Shown here: piece by piece, positions 1 through 7,479 of the stretch
Layout: the number at the start of each line of letters is the position of its first letter
Numbering within the stretch: position 1 is the first letter of the stretch
Source: Akkermansia muciniphila
GTDB lineage: Bacteria > Verrucomicrobiota > Verrucomicrobiia > Verrucomicrobiales > V1-33
Direction: 5' to 3'
DNA length: 11,924 bases
Assembly (NCBI GenBank): GCA_943331195.2
Contig: CALQKQ020000059.1
Location: 1 to 11,924, forward strand
Notes under the pieces: generated by a model
Databases searched by the model: none
What the model saw: only the letters and a program-made list of their open reading frames with translations
What the model was told of the DNA's origin: nothing
Program-made: the position numbers and the translations under genes

Positions 1-30
1 ATAGCTGAGATCGCCGGGGAGGCGCTGCAT
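1..30 (-). CDS. Start of an unidentified gene, cut by the left edge
   Basis: An ATG on the minus strand at 30-28 opens ten codons reading MQRLPGDLSY, which run off the window. It lies 39 bases downstream of the stop of the GT39 gene, in the same orientation, so it could be the next gene of that operon. No Shine-Dalgarno sequence precedes the ATG. The preceding bases are C-rich on the coding strand, like the neighbouring minus-strand genes. Ten residues are too few to assign a family, and the start may be wrong. Confidence 0.35.
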   Translation of the reverse strand, partial: MQRLPGDLSY

Positions 31-69
31 GGGGGGCGCGGGGTGAGGAGGCGCTAGGGTGATACCGCG

Positions 70-1944
70 CTAGGGGGCGAGGGGTTTGAGGCGGAGGAGG
101 TGGAAGGTGAATTCTGGTTCGATGCCGTGGCGGGTGCTGATGGTTTCGAAGAGGGCGGGGTTGTCGAGGAGGGGGAAGCCTTCGGGTTGGTTGCGGCGGT
201 TGAGGGCTTCGTAGCCGAGGGCGAGGAGGAGGGGGCGGTGGTCGCGGCGGGCTTCGTCGATGAGGGCTTGGAGGGAGGCGGCGGAGTTGCTGCGGATGTC
301 GCGGAGGGAAGGGAGGTAGGCTTGGAGGACGTGGGAGCCGAGGCCGTAGCCGACGGGGAGGACGTTGGGGCCGCCGGCGGCGCGGAGGTCGGCGGCGGTT
401 TCGCGGAAGGGGGCGTAGCTGCGGGTGAGGAGGAGGAGGGTTTGGGGGAAGGTGAGGAAGGCGAAGAGGGTGAGGGCGGCGGCGGGGAGGAGGGGAGAGC
501 GGGCGCGGCTGAGGCCGATGGCGACGAGGAGGAGGAGAGGGAGGCTGGCAGCGAGGAGGAAGCGGTGGTAGAAGTAGAAGCCGCAAAGGTTGACGGTGAG
601 GAGGAAGGCGGCGCTGAGGGCGATGCTGGTGAGGAAGACGATGGCGGAGCGGGTTTGGTGGCGGAGCAGGAAGCGGGCACCGGCGAGGGCGGCGGCGGCT
701 CCGCTGAGGCTGAGGGCGAGGAGGGCGGGGACGGAGAGCTGGGGCAGGGCGGCCGGGCCGGGGTCGGTAAGGGGATCCATGCCGGCGAGGACTTGGGAGA
801 GGGTGCGGAGGAGGTAGGCCGGGGTGAGGAGGTTGCCGTCGTCGTTGCGTTGGCCCCAGGTGGCGGCTTGGAGGAGGTTGGGGAGGAAGGCGACGAGGAG
901 GAGGGCGGCGGCGATGAGGTTGATGAGGCCCCACTGGGCGAGGCGGCGGGAGCGATCTGGTCCGGGTTGGCGGTAGATGAGCCAGGTGGCGGCGGCGGCG
1001 AGGGCGAGGGCGAGGCTGAAGTGGCTGAGGACGTGGGCCCACATGAGGAGGAATTGGCAGAGGCCGGCGAGCCACCACCAGCGGCGCGAGGGACCGCTGG
1101 GGGCGGTGGCTCTCTCGATGGCGTAGAGGGCGGCGGTCATGAAAAAGATGGCAAGGCTGTAGCTGCGGGCGTCGACGCCGTAGCGGATGAACCAAGGATG
1201 GAGGGCGAAGAGGAGCGCGGTGAGGATTCCGGCGCGAGGGCCGGCGAGGCGCTGGGCGAGGAGGGCGGCCAGGGCCACGGTGGCGAGGCTGGCAAGGAGG
1301 ACGGGGAGGCGGAGGGCGATTTCGGAGAACTGACCTGGCGGGGCGTTTTGCAGGTGCGACCAGAGGTTGTGGCTGAGCTTGGAGGGGAGCGTTAGGATGG
1401 GGTGATTGGTGGGTTTATTATAATACCAGGCGGCGCGGGCCCAGGAGGAGGGGAGGAAGGTGGGGGCGTCGGGAAGGAGGGGATTGGGGCGCCATTCGCC
1501 GACGGTGGCGAATTTGATGTTCCAGAGTTCGTCCCACCAGAGGCTGCCGCTGGCGAGGGGAAGGCGGAGGGCGGCGGCGAGGAGGAGGATGGCGAGGAGG
1601 GCGGGGCGGAAGGACGGGGAGGTGGAGGAGGCGGGGCGCGATGAGGCGGGGCGCGATGGGGCGGGGGGATGCCACCAGCGGAGAGTGAGGAGGGCGAGGG
1701 CGAGGACGGCGAGGGCGAGGAGGGAGGCGAAGTGGGTCCCGAGGACGGCGGCGTCCTCCCATTTGAAGGGGAGGGGATGGGGGCCGTGGGCGAGGTTCCA
1801 GTGGGCGATGGCGCGCTGGAGGGGTTTGGGGCTGACGACTTGGGCGCGGAGCAGGGCAACGAGCGCGGCGAGGAGGGCGAGGAGAGCTCCGGTGGCGGGA
1901 TAGGGCATCCAGCGGCGGGCGAGGGTCAGCAGGGGTGAGGGCAT
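70..1944 (-). CDS. GT39/ArnT-like membrane glycosyltransferase
   Basis: This 624-residue protein resembles the GT39/PMT_2 superfamily (dolichyl- or polyprenyl-phosphate-sugar transferases such as ArnT). These enzymes move a sugar from a lipid-phosphate donor to a lipid or protein on the outer face of the cytoplasmic membrane. Many hydrophobic segments are visible: about 15-35, 70-90, 113-130, 210-230, 238-255, 262-278, 290-325, 340-358, 405-425, 435-455, 460-478 and 485-507. The first large outer loop holds S-L-W-W-D138-E139, the acidic pair typical of the family, followed by an NKPTNHP stretch (176-182). Another family-like segment is H249-P-W-F-I-R-Y-G-V-D-A-R-S-Y-S. The C-terminal part, about 510-624, looks soluble and probably periplasmic. 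The ATG lies one base after the TGA of the gene at 1946-2761, with no Shine-Dalgarno sequence, which suggests coupling. Donor and acceptor cannot be told from sequence. The superfamily call is firm; the precise activity is not. Confidence 0.85.
   Translation of the reverse strand: MPSPLLTLARRWMPYPATGALLALLAALVALLRAQVVSPKPLQRAIAHWNLAHGPHPLPFKWEDAAVLGTHFASLLALAVLALALLTLRWWHPPAPSRPASSRPASSTSPSFRPALLAILLLAAALRLPLASGSLWWDELWNIKFATVGEWRPNPLLPDAPTFLPSSWARAAWYYNKPTNHPILTLPSKLSHNLWSHLQNAPPGQFSEIALRLPVLLASLATVALAALLAQRLAGPRAGILTALLFALHPWFIRYGVDARSYSLAIFFMTAALYAIERATAPSGPSRRWWWLAGLCQFLLMWAHVLSHFSLALALAAAATWLIYRQPGPDRSRRLAQWGLINLIAAALLLVAFLPNLLQAATWGQRNDDGNLLTPAYLLRTLSQVLAGMDPLTDPGPAALPQLSVPALLALSLSGAAAALAGARFLLRHQTRSAIVFLTSIALSAAFLLTVNLCGFYFYHRFLLAASLPLLLLVAIGLSRARSPLLPAAALTLFAFLTFPQTLLLLTRSYAPFRETAADLRAAGGPNVLPVGYGLGSHVLQAYLPSLRDIRSNSAASLQALIDEARRDHRPLLLALGYEALNRRNQPEGFPLLDNPALFETISTRHGIEPEFTFHLLRLKPLAP
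1628..1666 (-). repeat. 15-bp in-frame tandem repeat inside the GT39 gene
   Basis: A perfect 15-bp unit occurs twice (1628-1642 and 1643-1657) and is followed by a partial third copy (1658-1666) that differs at its second base. Because 15 is a multiple of three, the unit adds five residues (S-R-P-A-S type) without shifting frame. It encodes the Pro/Ser/Arg-rich linker at about residues 93-110, between the second and third membrane segments. Slippage here would change linker length only. Confidence 0.75.
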
Positions 1945-1945
1945 G

Positions 1946-2761
1946 TCAGGCGAAGCGGATCATATCCTTGAGAAATTGGCCCCAGAGGTAGATGCAGCCG
2001 CGCCAGGAGTAGCGGAAGGTGCCCTCGCCGGTGGCGGTGAGGAGGCCGCGGCTCAAGTTGTGCTGGATTTGGGAGTCCAAGTCGGCCTCGAGGAGACTGG
2101 CGAGCGCGCTGGGATCGGGGCTGGCGAGGTCGTCCTGGTCGATGTGCAGGAGGGCGAGGGTGGAGCGGTGTTCGGCGAGGAGTTCGGCGAAGGAGTCGGC
2201 CCCGGGGACGCGGTGGAGCAGCACTTGGGGGGGCGAGGGCATGCTCTGGGAGAAGGGGTAATTGGTGGTGGTGAGGACGCGGCCGTCGAGGGCGCGGCAG
2301 GTGATGGTGACGAAGGCCACGCTCATGCCGGACTGTTGGTTGAGGTGGATGACGGCTTCGGTGCGGGAAGGGGCGTGGTAGCAGACGCGGAGGAACTGCT
2401 GCATTTTTTCCCAGTCGAGGCCGGTGTCGTCGACTTGTTCGAAGCCTTCGGTTTCTAACTCTCCAGTGAGTTCGGCGAGTTGGGGGAAGTCGTGGCGATT
2501 GGGGGGGTGGCGGCTATGGAGGCGGCGGGTGAGGGGGAGGCGGAGGTGGCGGACGCGGAGGGCGATTTCGATCCAGGGGAGGAAGAACCAAGCGGCGAGG
2601 GCGGCGAGGCCTGCGGCGGGCGAGCCGGTGAGGAGCCAGCCGGCGAGGAAGGTGGCGCCGAGAAAACAGAGGGCACCGAGCCGGCGGAGCAGGGGTTGGG
2701 CGAAGGTGCGGAGGGCTAGGCCACAGGCGACCGTGCCGCCGATGATTAACAGTTCATTCAT
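1946..2761 (-). CDS. Uncharacterised membrane-anchored protein, coupled to the GT39 gene
   Basis: This is a 271-residue protein that I do not recognise. The chosen start is the ATG at 2761. An in-frame TTG at 2803 would only add a low-complexity Thr/Ala/Pro leader, and the protein from M-N-E-L-L-I-I-G begins directly with a membrane segment. Three hydrophobic segments are visible at about 3-20, 28-46 and 48-66, followed by a basic stretch (68-90) and a soluble domain of about 180 residues. The soluble part has alternating beta-like stretches (TEAVIHL, MSVAFVTITCRAL) and the phrase T-T-N-Y-P-F-S, but no catalytic motif I can name. Its TGA is one base before the ATG of the GT39 gene, so the two are probably co-translated and may act together. 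The gene is read divergently from the one at 2887. No Shine-Dalgarno sequence is visible. Confidence 0.75.
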   Translation of the reverse strand: MNELLIIGGTVACGLALRTFAQPLLRRLGALCFLGATFLAGWLLTGSPAAGLAALAAWFFLPWIEIALRVRHLRLPLTRRLHSRHPPNRHDFPQLAELTGELETEGFEQVDDTGLDWEKMQQFLRVCYHAPSRTEAVIHLNQQSGMSVAFVTITCRALDGRVLTTTNYPFSQSMPSPPQVLLHRVPGADSFAELLAEHRSTLALLHIDQDDLASPDPSALASLLEADLDSQIQHNLSRGLLTATGEGTFRYSWRGCIYLWGQFLKDMIRFA

Positions 2762-2886
2762 CTCGAAAAAGGGGGCGGTAGCCGCAGGCGTTGGCGCGGT
2801 CAATCGTCGGTTTGGCGGGCGGGGGCTGGCCCTTCCCTTGCGCTGGGAGAAATCCGCTCTACTTGGGGGGGTAAGATACCGCCGCG
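2762..2886. promoter_or_regulatory. Divergent intergenic region, probable two-way promoter
   Basis: This 125-base gap separates the minus-strand pair (start at 2761) from the plus-strand pair (start at 2887), so promoters for both directions should lie here. A TAAGAT hexamer at 2872-2877 could be a plus-strand -10 element, but it is only ten bases before the ATG and has no matching -35 at normal spacing. No Shine-Dalgarno sequence is seen on either side. The role comes from layout rather than from a convincing motif. Confidence 0.35.
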
Positions 2887-3465
2887 ATGGATCACTTGTC
2901 GATCAATTTTTCCCCCCGTACGGGGAGCGATGCGGAATGGAATGATGCCTATGCGCGGTTGGCGGACTACTATCGGGCGCACCGCATCCACAGTCGGCTG
3001 CACCGGACGTGTTTGATTTTGGAGACGCTGCAGCGGGCGGCGCGGCGGCACGAGAAGCATGCGGAGCTGTCGCCGACGGTGGTGGTGATTCACGAGGCGC
3101 GGCGGATGCAGCGGGATTGGCTGCGGGGGATCATGGGGGATCTGCAGGTGGCGGAGGGGCGACTGGATGCGAATGGGCGTTTGGCGTTTTTGCTGTGCGA
3201 TGGGCCGAAGGAGTATCCGGGATTTTTCCTGAATGCGGCGGAAGCTCCGGTGGAGATGTTGCGGGCGATGCGCGCGCCGATCCAGCAAAGTGGGCCGGAC
3301 TTGGCGGTCTCGCGGATGGTGCCGCGGCCGATTGATCTGGGGGTGTTGCCGGATCTGGCGGAGGAGACGAGCGGTTTTTTGGGGCGGCATCCGTGGATGC
3401 GCTATGCGGTGCTGGTGGCGTTTGCGCTGCTGGTGGCGCGGGGGCTGTGGTCGGTGACGCAGTGA
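2887..3465 (+). CDS. Small unrecognised protein with C-terminal membrane anchor, upstream of opgH
   Basis: This is a 192-residue protein that I do not recognise. It starts at an ATG (M-D-H-L-S-I-N-F) with no Shine-Dalgarno sequence. The first 165 or so residues look soluble. Residues 15-85 are rich in Arg, His and Glu and probably mostly helical. A mixed region follows (LAFLLCDGPKEYPGFFLN at 99-116). Residues 172-188 form a single hydrophobic helix four residues from the end, so the protein is probably tail-anchored with the soluble part in the cytoplasm. There is no signal peptide. The stop is 21 bases before the OpgH ATG, so the two genes are almost certainly one transcript. In Proteobacteria the gene before opgH is usually opgG, a periplasmic protein; this protein is much shorter and has no export signal, so it is not OpgG. 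A role in regulating or scaffolding OpgH is inference only. Confidence 0.8.
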   Translation: MDHLSINFSPRTGSDAEWNDAYARLADYYRAHRIHSRLHRTCLILETLQRAARRHEKHAELSPTVVVIHEARRMQRDWLRGIMGDLQVAEGRLDANGRLAFLLCDGPKEYPGFFLNAAEAPVEMLRAMRAPIQQSGPDLAVSRMVPRPIDLGVLPDLAEETSGFLGRHPWMRYAVLVAFALLVARGLWSVTQ

Positions 3466-3486
3466 GGAGATCCTATTTTTTTTGTG

Positions 3487-5619
3487 ATGTCTGCTATTCC
3501 GCTGCCCCCGCCCCCGACCCTTCCTGGCTACACTGCGGCGGCGATCCGGGGGCGGCGGAGCACTTTTTTTGCGGTGGTGGGGATCACCCTGATGGCGGGG
3601 CTTTGGCTGTTAGGGGTGTCGCTGAGGCGGGATGGCTATAATGCGATCGAGTGGGCGATGATGGCGGTTTTCGCGCCGCTTTTTTATCAATTAGCGGTGG
3701 GGTTTTGGACGGCGCTGATTGGGTTGGTGCTGTTGGTGCGGGGGCGGGGCGATCCCTTTGATTTGAGCCGCTCGCTCAGCGAGGAGGAACAGCGCGGAGA
3801 GTTGGGGGCATCTACGGCGATCATCATGCCGATCTACAACGAGGATGTGTCGCGGGTTTTCGAGGGCTTGCGGGTGATGTATTTATCGCTGGAGCGGACG
3901 GGGCAGCTGGCGCACTTTGATTTTTTCATCCTATCGGACTCCGACAATCCGAACAAGTGGGTGGAAGAGGAATTGGCGTGGTTGGAGTTGTGTCGGCAGT
4001 TGGATGGGTTTGGGCGGATTTTTTATCGGAAGCGGCGCAAGCCGATCAACCGGAAGTCGGGGAATGTCTCGGATTTTTGCCGTCGCTGGGGTCGGCGCTA
4101 CCGGTACATGCACGCGTTGGATGCGGATTCGGTGATGGAGGGGGAGTTGTTGGTGCGGATGGTGCGGTTGATGGAGAAGCACCGGAATGTGGGGATTTTG
4201 CAGACGGCGCCGCGGGTGTTTGGGGCGGGGACGCTTTTTGGGAGGGTGATGCAGTTTGCCCATGCGGCGTATGGGGAGCCTTTTATGGCGGGGTTGAACT
4301 ATTTGGCGCTGGGGGATGCGACGTTTTGGGGGCACAATGCGATCCTGCGGTTGGCGCCGTTTATGGAGAGTTGCGGGTTGCCGGAGTTGCCGGGGCGGGA
4401 GCCGTTTGGGGGGCACATTTTGAGTCACGATTTTGTGGAGAGCGCCTTGATGACGAAGGCGGGGTATCAGGTGTGGTTATTGCCGGTATCGGAGGGGAGT
4501 TATGAGGAGGGGCCGCCGACCTTGATAGATACGCTGAAGCGGGACCGGCGCTGGTGTCAGGGAAACATGCAGCATTTTTGGCTCTTGTTTGCGAAGGGCT
4601 GGGCCCCGTTGGCGCGCTTGAACTTTCTGCACGGCATTTTGAGTTATGTGGCGGCACCGCTGTGGTTTGTGTTTTTATTGTGTGCGACGGCTTTGGCGGC
4701 GGGGCGGGGGCACCAGGCGCACCACGTGGGGGCGGTGGGGGGTGGGAAGGCGGGGCTGTTGTTGTTGGTGATCACGTTGGGGCTGCTGTTTGTGCCCAAG
4801 GGGCTTATTTTGCTGCGGCAAGTGGCGCGGCGGGACTTGGAGAAGGATTTTCACAGCAAGGCGGCGCTGGTGTGGTCTGGGGTGCTGGACACGATCTTTT
4901 TTTCGATTTTGGCACCGGTGCTGATGTTGTTTCACAGCAAGTTTGTGCTTTTCACGGTGCTGGGGCGGGGGGTGAAATGGGCGAGTCAGCGGCGCTCTGG
5001 GGACGACGCGGTGGATTGGGAGGAAAGCATCCTAACTTTTGCTGGGGTGAGTGCGTTTGCTTTGGTGTGGGCGGCGTTTGCTTTTTGGGTGAGTCCGACT
5101 TTTTTTGGGTGGATCAGCCCGGTGCTGATAGGGATTGCGCTATCGATTCCTTTTAGCATTTTTACCGCTGGGGAGCGCAGTGGGCGGGGCCGGGGATTTT
5201 TTGCGACCAAGGAGGAGCTGGATCCGCCATGGGTGCTGCGGCAATTGCAGGAGAATCTGGAGCGGGCCCAGGTGCGGGAGGCTCCACTGCCGCAGTTGGC
5301 GAAGAATTATGGCTTATTGCAGTCGCTGCTGGATCCCTACGTCAACGCTCTCCACGTGAGCTTGCTGCGCTCGCGCCAGCGGCTGACGCCGGAGAGCCGG
5401 GAGTATCTCGAAGGGCTGCGGCGGCGACTAGTGCGGGAGGGGCCGGAGGCGCTGAACAAGCGGGAATTGAGCGCGGTGATGTACGATCCCGACCTCATGT
5501 TGCGGCTGCACTACGACTTGTGGTCGGGATCCGGGGAGGGCTTGGCGCCGTGGTGGGATGTGGCGATCCGGCAGTATAATATTTTAACTCGAGAGCCCGT
5601 TACCGCGCTCTACCGCTAG
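3487..5619 (+). CDS. opgH: Glucans biosynthesis glucosyltransferase H (OpgH/MdoH)
   Basis: This inner-membrane GT2 family enzyme polymerises beta-linked glucose from UDP-glucose and passes the glucan to the periplasm (osmoregulated periplasmic glucan synthesis). The 710-residue protein has membrane segments at about 25-45 and 55-85, then a cytoplasmic GT domain. Visible motifs are I-M-P-I-Y-N-E (113-119), S-D151-S-D153, L-D212-A-D214-S, S-H-D315-F-V-E and R-R-W-C-Q-G-N (354-360, the Q/RxxRW-type motif). More membrane helices follow at about 375-405, 420-440, 460-490, 515-535 and 540-560, then a cytoplasmic tail of about 145 residues. The ATG at 3487 is preferred over the GTG directly before it at 3484. 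An AGGAG at 3465-3469 is a possible ribosome site but sits far upstream (17-base gap). E. coli OpgH is about 847 residues; the difference includes a much shorter N-terminal cytoplasmic region. No opgG is adjacent. The 3' end overlaps the convergent gene at 5584-6489. Confidence 0.93.
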   Translation: MSAIPLPPPPTLPGYTAAAIRGRRSTFFAVVGITLMAGLWLLGVSLRRDGYNAIEWAMMAVFAPLFYQLAVGFWTALIGLVLLVRGRGDPFDLSRSLSEEEQRGELGASTAIIMPIYNEDVSRVFEGLRVMYLSLERTGQLAHFDFFILSDSDNPNKWVEEELAWLELCRQLDGFGRIFYRKRRKPINRKSGNVSDFCRRWGRRYRYMHALDADSVMEGELLVRMVRLMEKHRNVGILQTAPRVFGAGTLFGRVMQFAHAAYGEPFMAGLNYLALGDATFWGHNAILRLAPFMESCGLPELPGREPFGGHILSHDFVESALMTKAGYQVWLLPVSEGSYEEGPPTLIDTLKRDRRWCQGNMQHFWLLFAKGWAPLARLNFLHGILSYVAAPLWFVFLLCATALAAGRGHQAHHVGAVGGGKAGLLLLVITLGLLFVPKGLILLRQVARRDLEKDFHSKAALVWSGVLDTIFFSILAPVLMLFHSKFVLFTVLGRGVKWASQRRSGDDAVDWEESILTFAGVSAFALVWAAFAFWVSPTFFGWISPVLIGIALSIPFSIFTAGERSGRGRGFFATKEELDPPWVLRQLQENLERAQVREAPLPQLAKNYGLLQSLLDPYVNALHVSLLRSRQRLTPESREYLEGLRRRLVREGPEALNKRELSAVMYDPDLMLRLHYDLWSGSGEGLAPWWDVAIRQYNILTREPVTALYR

Positions 5620-6489
5620 GAGGGAGGGGGCGAGAGAGGGTTTGCGGCCGTGGGGGTGGCCGCGCAAGCGCTGGTTGATTTCGATGAATTCGGCACCGCT
5701 GAGGACGATGAGGGAGGAGTAGTAGACCCAGATGAGGAGGAGCACGACGGAGCCGGCGGCACCGAAGGTGCTGAGGGTGCTGCTGCGGCCGAGATACCAG
5801 CCGAGGCCGAATTTCCCGGCTTCGAAGAGGAGGGCGGTGACGAGGGCTCCGATCCAAACGTCGCGCCAAGGGAAGGTGAGGTCGGGGAGGAGTTTAAAGA
5901 TGAGGGCGAAGAGGAGGGTTTCGATGGCGAAGGCGATGGCGAAGGCGATGAGGGCCCAGGCTTCCACGGGGAGGGTGAGTTCGTTGGCGAGCCAGCCTCG
6001 CACCACGGCGAAGGTGCTAGAAATGAGCACGGAGGCGAGGAGAAGGGAGCCGCTGGCGAGGACCATGGCGAAGGAGAGGAGGCGGTCGCGGAGAAAGTGG
6101 ACGATGCCGCGGCCTTCGCGGCGGCGGAGGCCCCAGATGAGGTTGAGGGAGTCTTTGAGTTCGACGAAGACGCCGGTGGCACCGTAGATGAGGGTGGCAC
6201 CGCCGATGAGGGCGGCGGCGGAATTGTCGCCTTTGGAAAGGGTGACGCCGCGCACGAGTTGCTCGAGGGCGGAGGCGGCTTGTTCGCCCATGAAGCCGGA
6301 GAGTTGGAGGTGGAGGGCGCCCTCAATGGCCTGGGGGCCGAGCACGCGGGCGATGATGGTCATGGCCAGGAGCAGCAGGGGAGCCATGGAGAAGAGGGCG
6401 AAGTAGGCGATGGCGGCGCTCTGCCGGGGCAGGCGGTCGTCCGACCAGGCGTCACTGAAGGCTGTGACAAAGCGCCGGAGATTTCCCAT
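5584..6489 (-). CDS. YihY/BrkB-family inner-membrane protein
   Basis: This 301-residue protein belongs to the YihY/virulence factor BrkB family, once misnamed ribonuclease BN. The family consists of membrane proteins with about six helices whose molecular function is still unsettled. Hydrophobic helices lie at about 28-48, 90-112, 138-160, 175-198, 210-230 and 243-266. Family-typical stretches are A-I-A-Y-F-A-L-F-S-M-A-P-L (26-38), A-T-G-V-F-V-E-L-K-D-S-L-N-L-I-W-G (104-120) and F-G-A-A-G-S-V-V-L-L-L-I-W-V-Y-Y (242-257), ending in S-G-A-E-F. The start is an ATG at 6489 placed just before the expected short basic N-terminus (MGNLRRF); no Shine-Dalgarno sequence is present. Length is normal for the family. 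Its last 36 bases overlap the end of opgH on the other strand, and it is read divergently from the GT26 gene. Nothing ties it functionally to either neighbour. Confidence 0.92.
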   Translation of the reverse strand: MGNLRRFVTAFSDAWSDDRLPRQSAAIAYFALFSMAPLLLLAMTIIARVLGPQAIEGALHLQLSGFMGEQAASALEQLVRGVTLSKGDNSAAALIGGATLIYGATGVFVELKDSLNLIWGLRRREGRGIVHFLRDRLLSFAMVLASGSLLLASVLISSTFAVVRGWLANELTLPVEAWALIAFAIAFAIETLLFALIFKLLPDLTFPWRDVWIGALVTALLFEAGKFGLGWYLGRSSTLSTFGAAGSVVLLLIWVYYSSLIVLSGAEFIEINQRLRGHPHGRKPSLAPSLLAVERGNGLSS

Positions 6490-6650
6490 GGGGCATCAAG
6501 CGAGGATTTGGCGGGAGGGAAAGCGGGAACCTGCGGGGGCGCGGCGGGTTGGAAACGGTCGGTAGACAGGGAGGGCAGTCTAGGCGAAACTGGAGAATGG
6601 GCGGCGCGGGCGGTTTGGCGCGGCGACCGCTTTCCTTTTTCAAAAAAAGC
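6490..6650. promoter_or_regulatory. Divergent intergenic region between the YihY-family and GT26 genes
   Basis: These 161 bases lie between two divergent starts, so promoters for both genes are expected here. I see no convincing -35/-10 pair. The only AT-rich piece is a C/T run followed by seven A's (about 6631-6648) directly upstream of the GT26 ATG. An in-frame TTG at 6549 would extend the GT26 protein by 34 low-complexity residues and is not preferred. Confidence 0.3.
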
Positions 6651-7400
6651 ATGGAGACCCGTCCGATCTTAGGCCTTGAGGTGGCGGTGGCAACGTATGA
6701 GTCGGCGGTGGCGCGGATTTGTGCGATGGCGCGAGATCGCGCGCGGGTGAGCGCGGTGGAGGCGGCGAATACGATGGTGGTCACCAAGGCGCGGCACGAG
6801 CGGGCGTTTGGGGAGGTGATGCGGCGTTTTGATTTGATTTTGCCGGATGGGATGCCGCTGGTGTGGGAGTTGAATCGGCAGTTGCCTCGGGAGCAGCGCT
6901 TGAGCGACCGGGTGTATGGGCCGAATTTGATGTTGGCGGTGTGGGAGGCCTCGCAGGGGCAGGCGGATTTGCGGCATTTTCTGTTGGGGGGAAGCCCGGA
7001 GGTTTTGGGGAAGTTGGAAGTGCAGTTGGCCACGAAATTTCCCGGAGCGCAGTTGGGGGGGAGCTACTCGCCGCCCTTTGGGACGTGGTCGGACGAGGAA
7101 AATGAGGGGATTTTTCGGAAGATTCGGGAGAGCGGGGCCAATTTGATTTGGGTGGGGCTGGGCTGTCCCAAGCAGGAGACGTGGATCGCGCAGCACGGGG
7201 AGCGGCTGCCGCCCGGGGTGTACTTTGGGATCGGGGCGGCTTTCGCCTTTCACGCGGGTGAGGTCAGGCAGGCACCGGCGTTTTTGCAGCGCTTGGGGCT
7301 GGAATGGGCTTTTCGCTTAGCCGTCGAACCGCGGCGCCTCTTCAAACGTTACTTTAAATACAACACCCTATTTCTGTGGTACCGCCTGTGGGATCGCTGA
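6651..7400 (+). CDS. WecG/TagA/CpsF-family (GT26) glycosyltransferase
   Basis: This family transfers a sugar, classically N-acetylmannosamine, from a UDP donor to an undecaprenyl-diphosphate-linked acceptor at the cytoplasmic face of the membrane, an early step in surface polysaccharide or teichoic acid synthesis. The 249-residue protein matches the family over its whole length: L-P-D66-G-M-P-L-V-W (64-72, with the Asp expected to act in catalysis), D-R-V-Y-G-P-N-L-M (86-94), L-L-G-G-S (111-115), W-V-G-L-G-C-P-K-Q-E (167-176), F-G-I-G-A-A-F-A-F-H-A-G (192-203) and the basic C-terminal piece E-P-R-R-L-F-K-R-Y-F-K-Y-N (226-238), which in this family helps close the active site at the membrane. 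The ATG at 6651 is chosen because the motif-bearing sequence starts there; an upstream TTG adds only non-conserved residues. No Shine-Dalgarno sequence is present. manC lies 139 bases downstream on the same strand, so both could serve one pathway. Codon style changes in its last 25 or so codons. The exact sugar is unknown. Confidence 0.93.
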   Translation: METRPILGLEVAVATYESAVARICAMARDRARVSAVEAANTMVVTKARHERAFGEVMRRFDLILPDGMPLVWELNRQLPREQRLSDRVYGPNLMLAVWEASQGQADLRHFLLGGSPEVLGKLEVQLATKFPGAQLGGSYSPPFGTWSDEENEGIFRKIRESGANLIWVGLGCPKQETWIAQHGERLPPGVYFGIGAAFAFHAGEVRQAPAFLQRLGLEWAFRLAVEPRRLFKRYFKYNTLFLWYRLWDR

Positions 7401-7455
7401 GGACTTCGGCTTTGCTGGGGCCGCTCGGGGCAGGGAATCCTGGCCGTAGGGATCG

Positions 7456-7479
7456 CGCTTCGGCGGCAAGCGGCGTTTT
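7456..7479 (+). terminator. Weak hairpin plus T-run between the GT26 gene and manC
   Basis: CGCTT (7456-7460) can pair with AAGCG (7468-7472) around a seven-base loop, and TTTT follows at 7476-7479 after a three-base gap. The stem is only five base pairs and the T-run is short, so termination would be partial at best. It is the only terminator-like element in the 139-base gap; read-through into manC is plausible. Confidence 0.25.

Noticed and set aside
100..1395. Long plus-strand open frame of 431 residues, extremely rich in Gly, Glu and Ala
   Set aside because: It lies opposite the GT39 gene and consists almost only of G/E/A/V/D, as expected from the reverse of C-rich membrane-protein codons. 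The minus-strand reading has membrane helices and family motifs.
5650..6672. Plus-strand open frame of 340 residues, Glu/Gly-rich
   Set aside because: Same artefact: it is the reverse of the YihY-family gene, whose conserved motifs are unmistakable.
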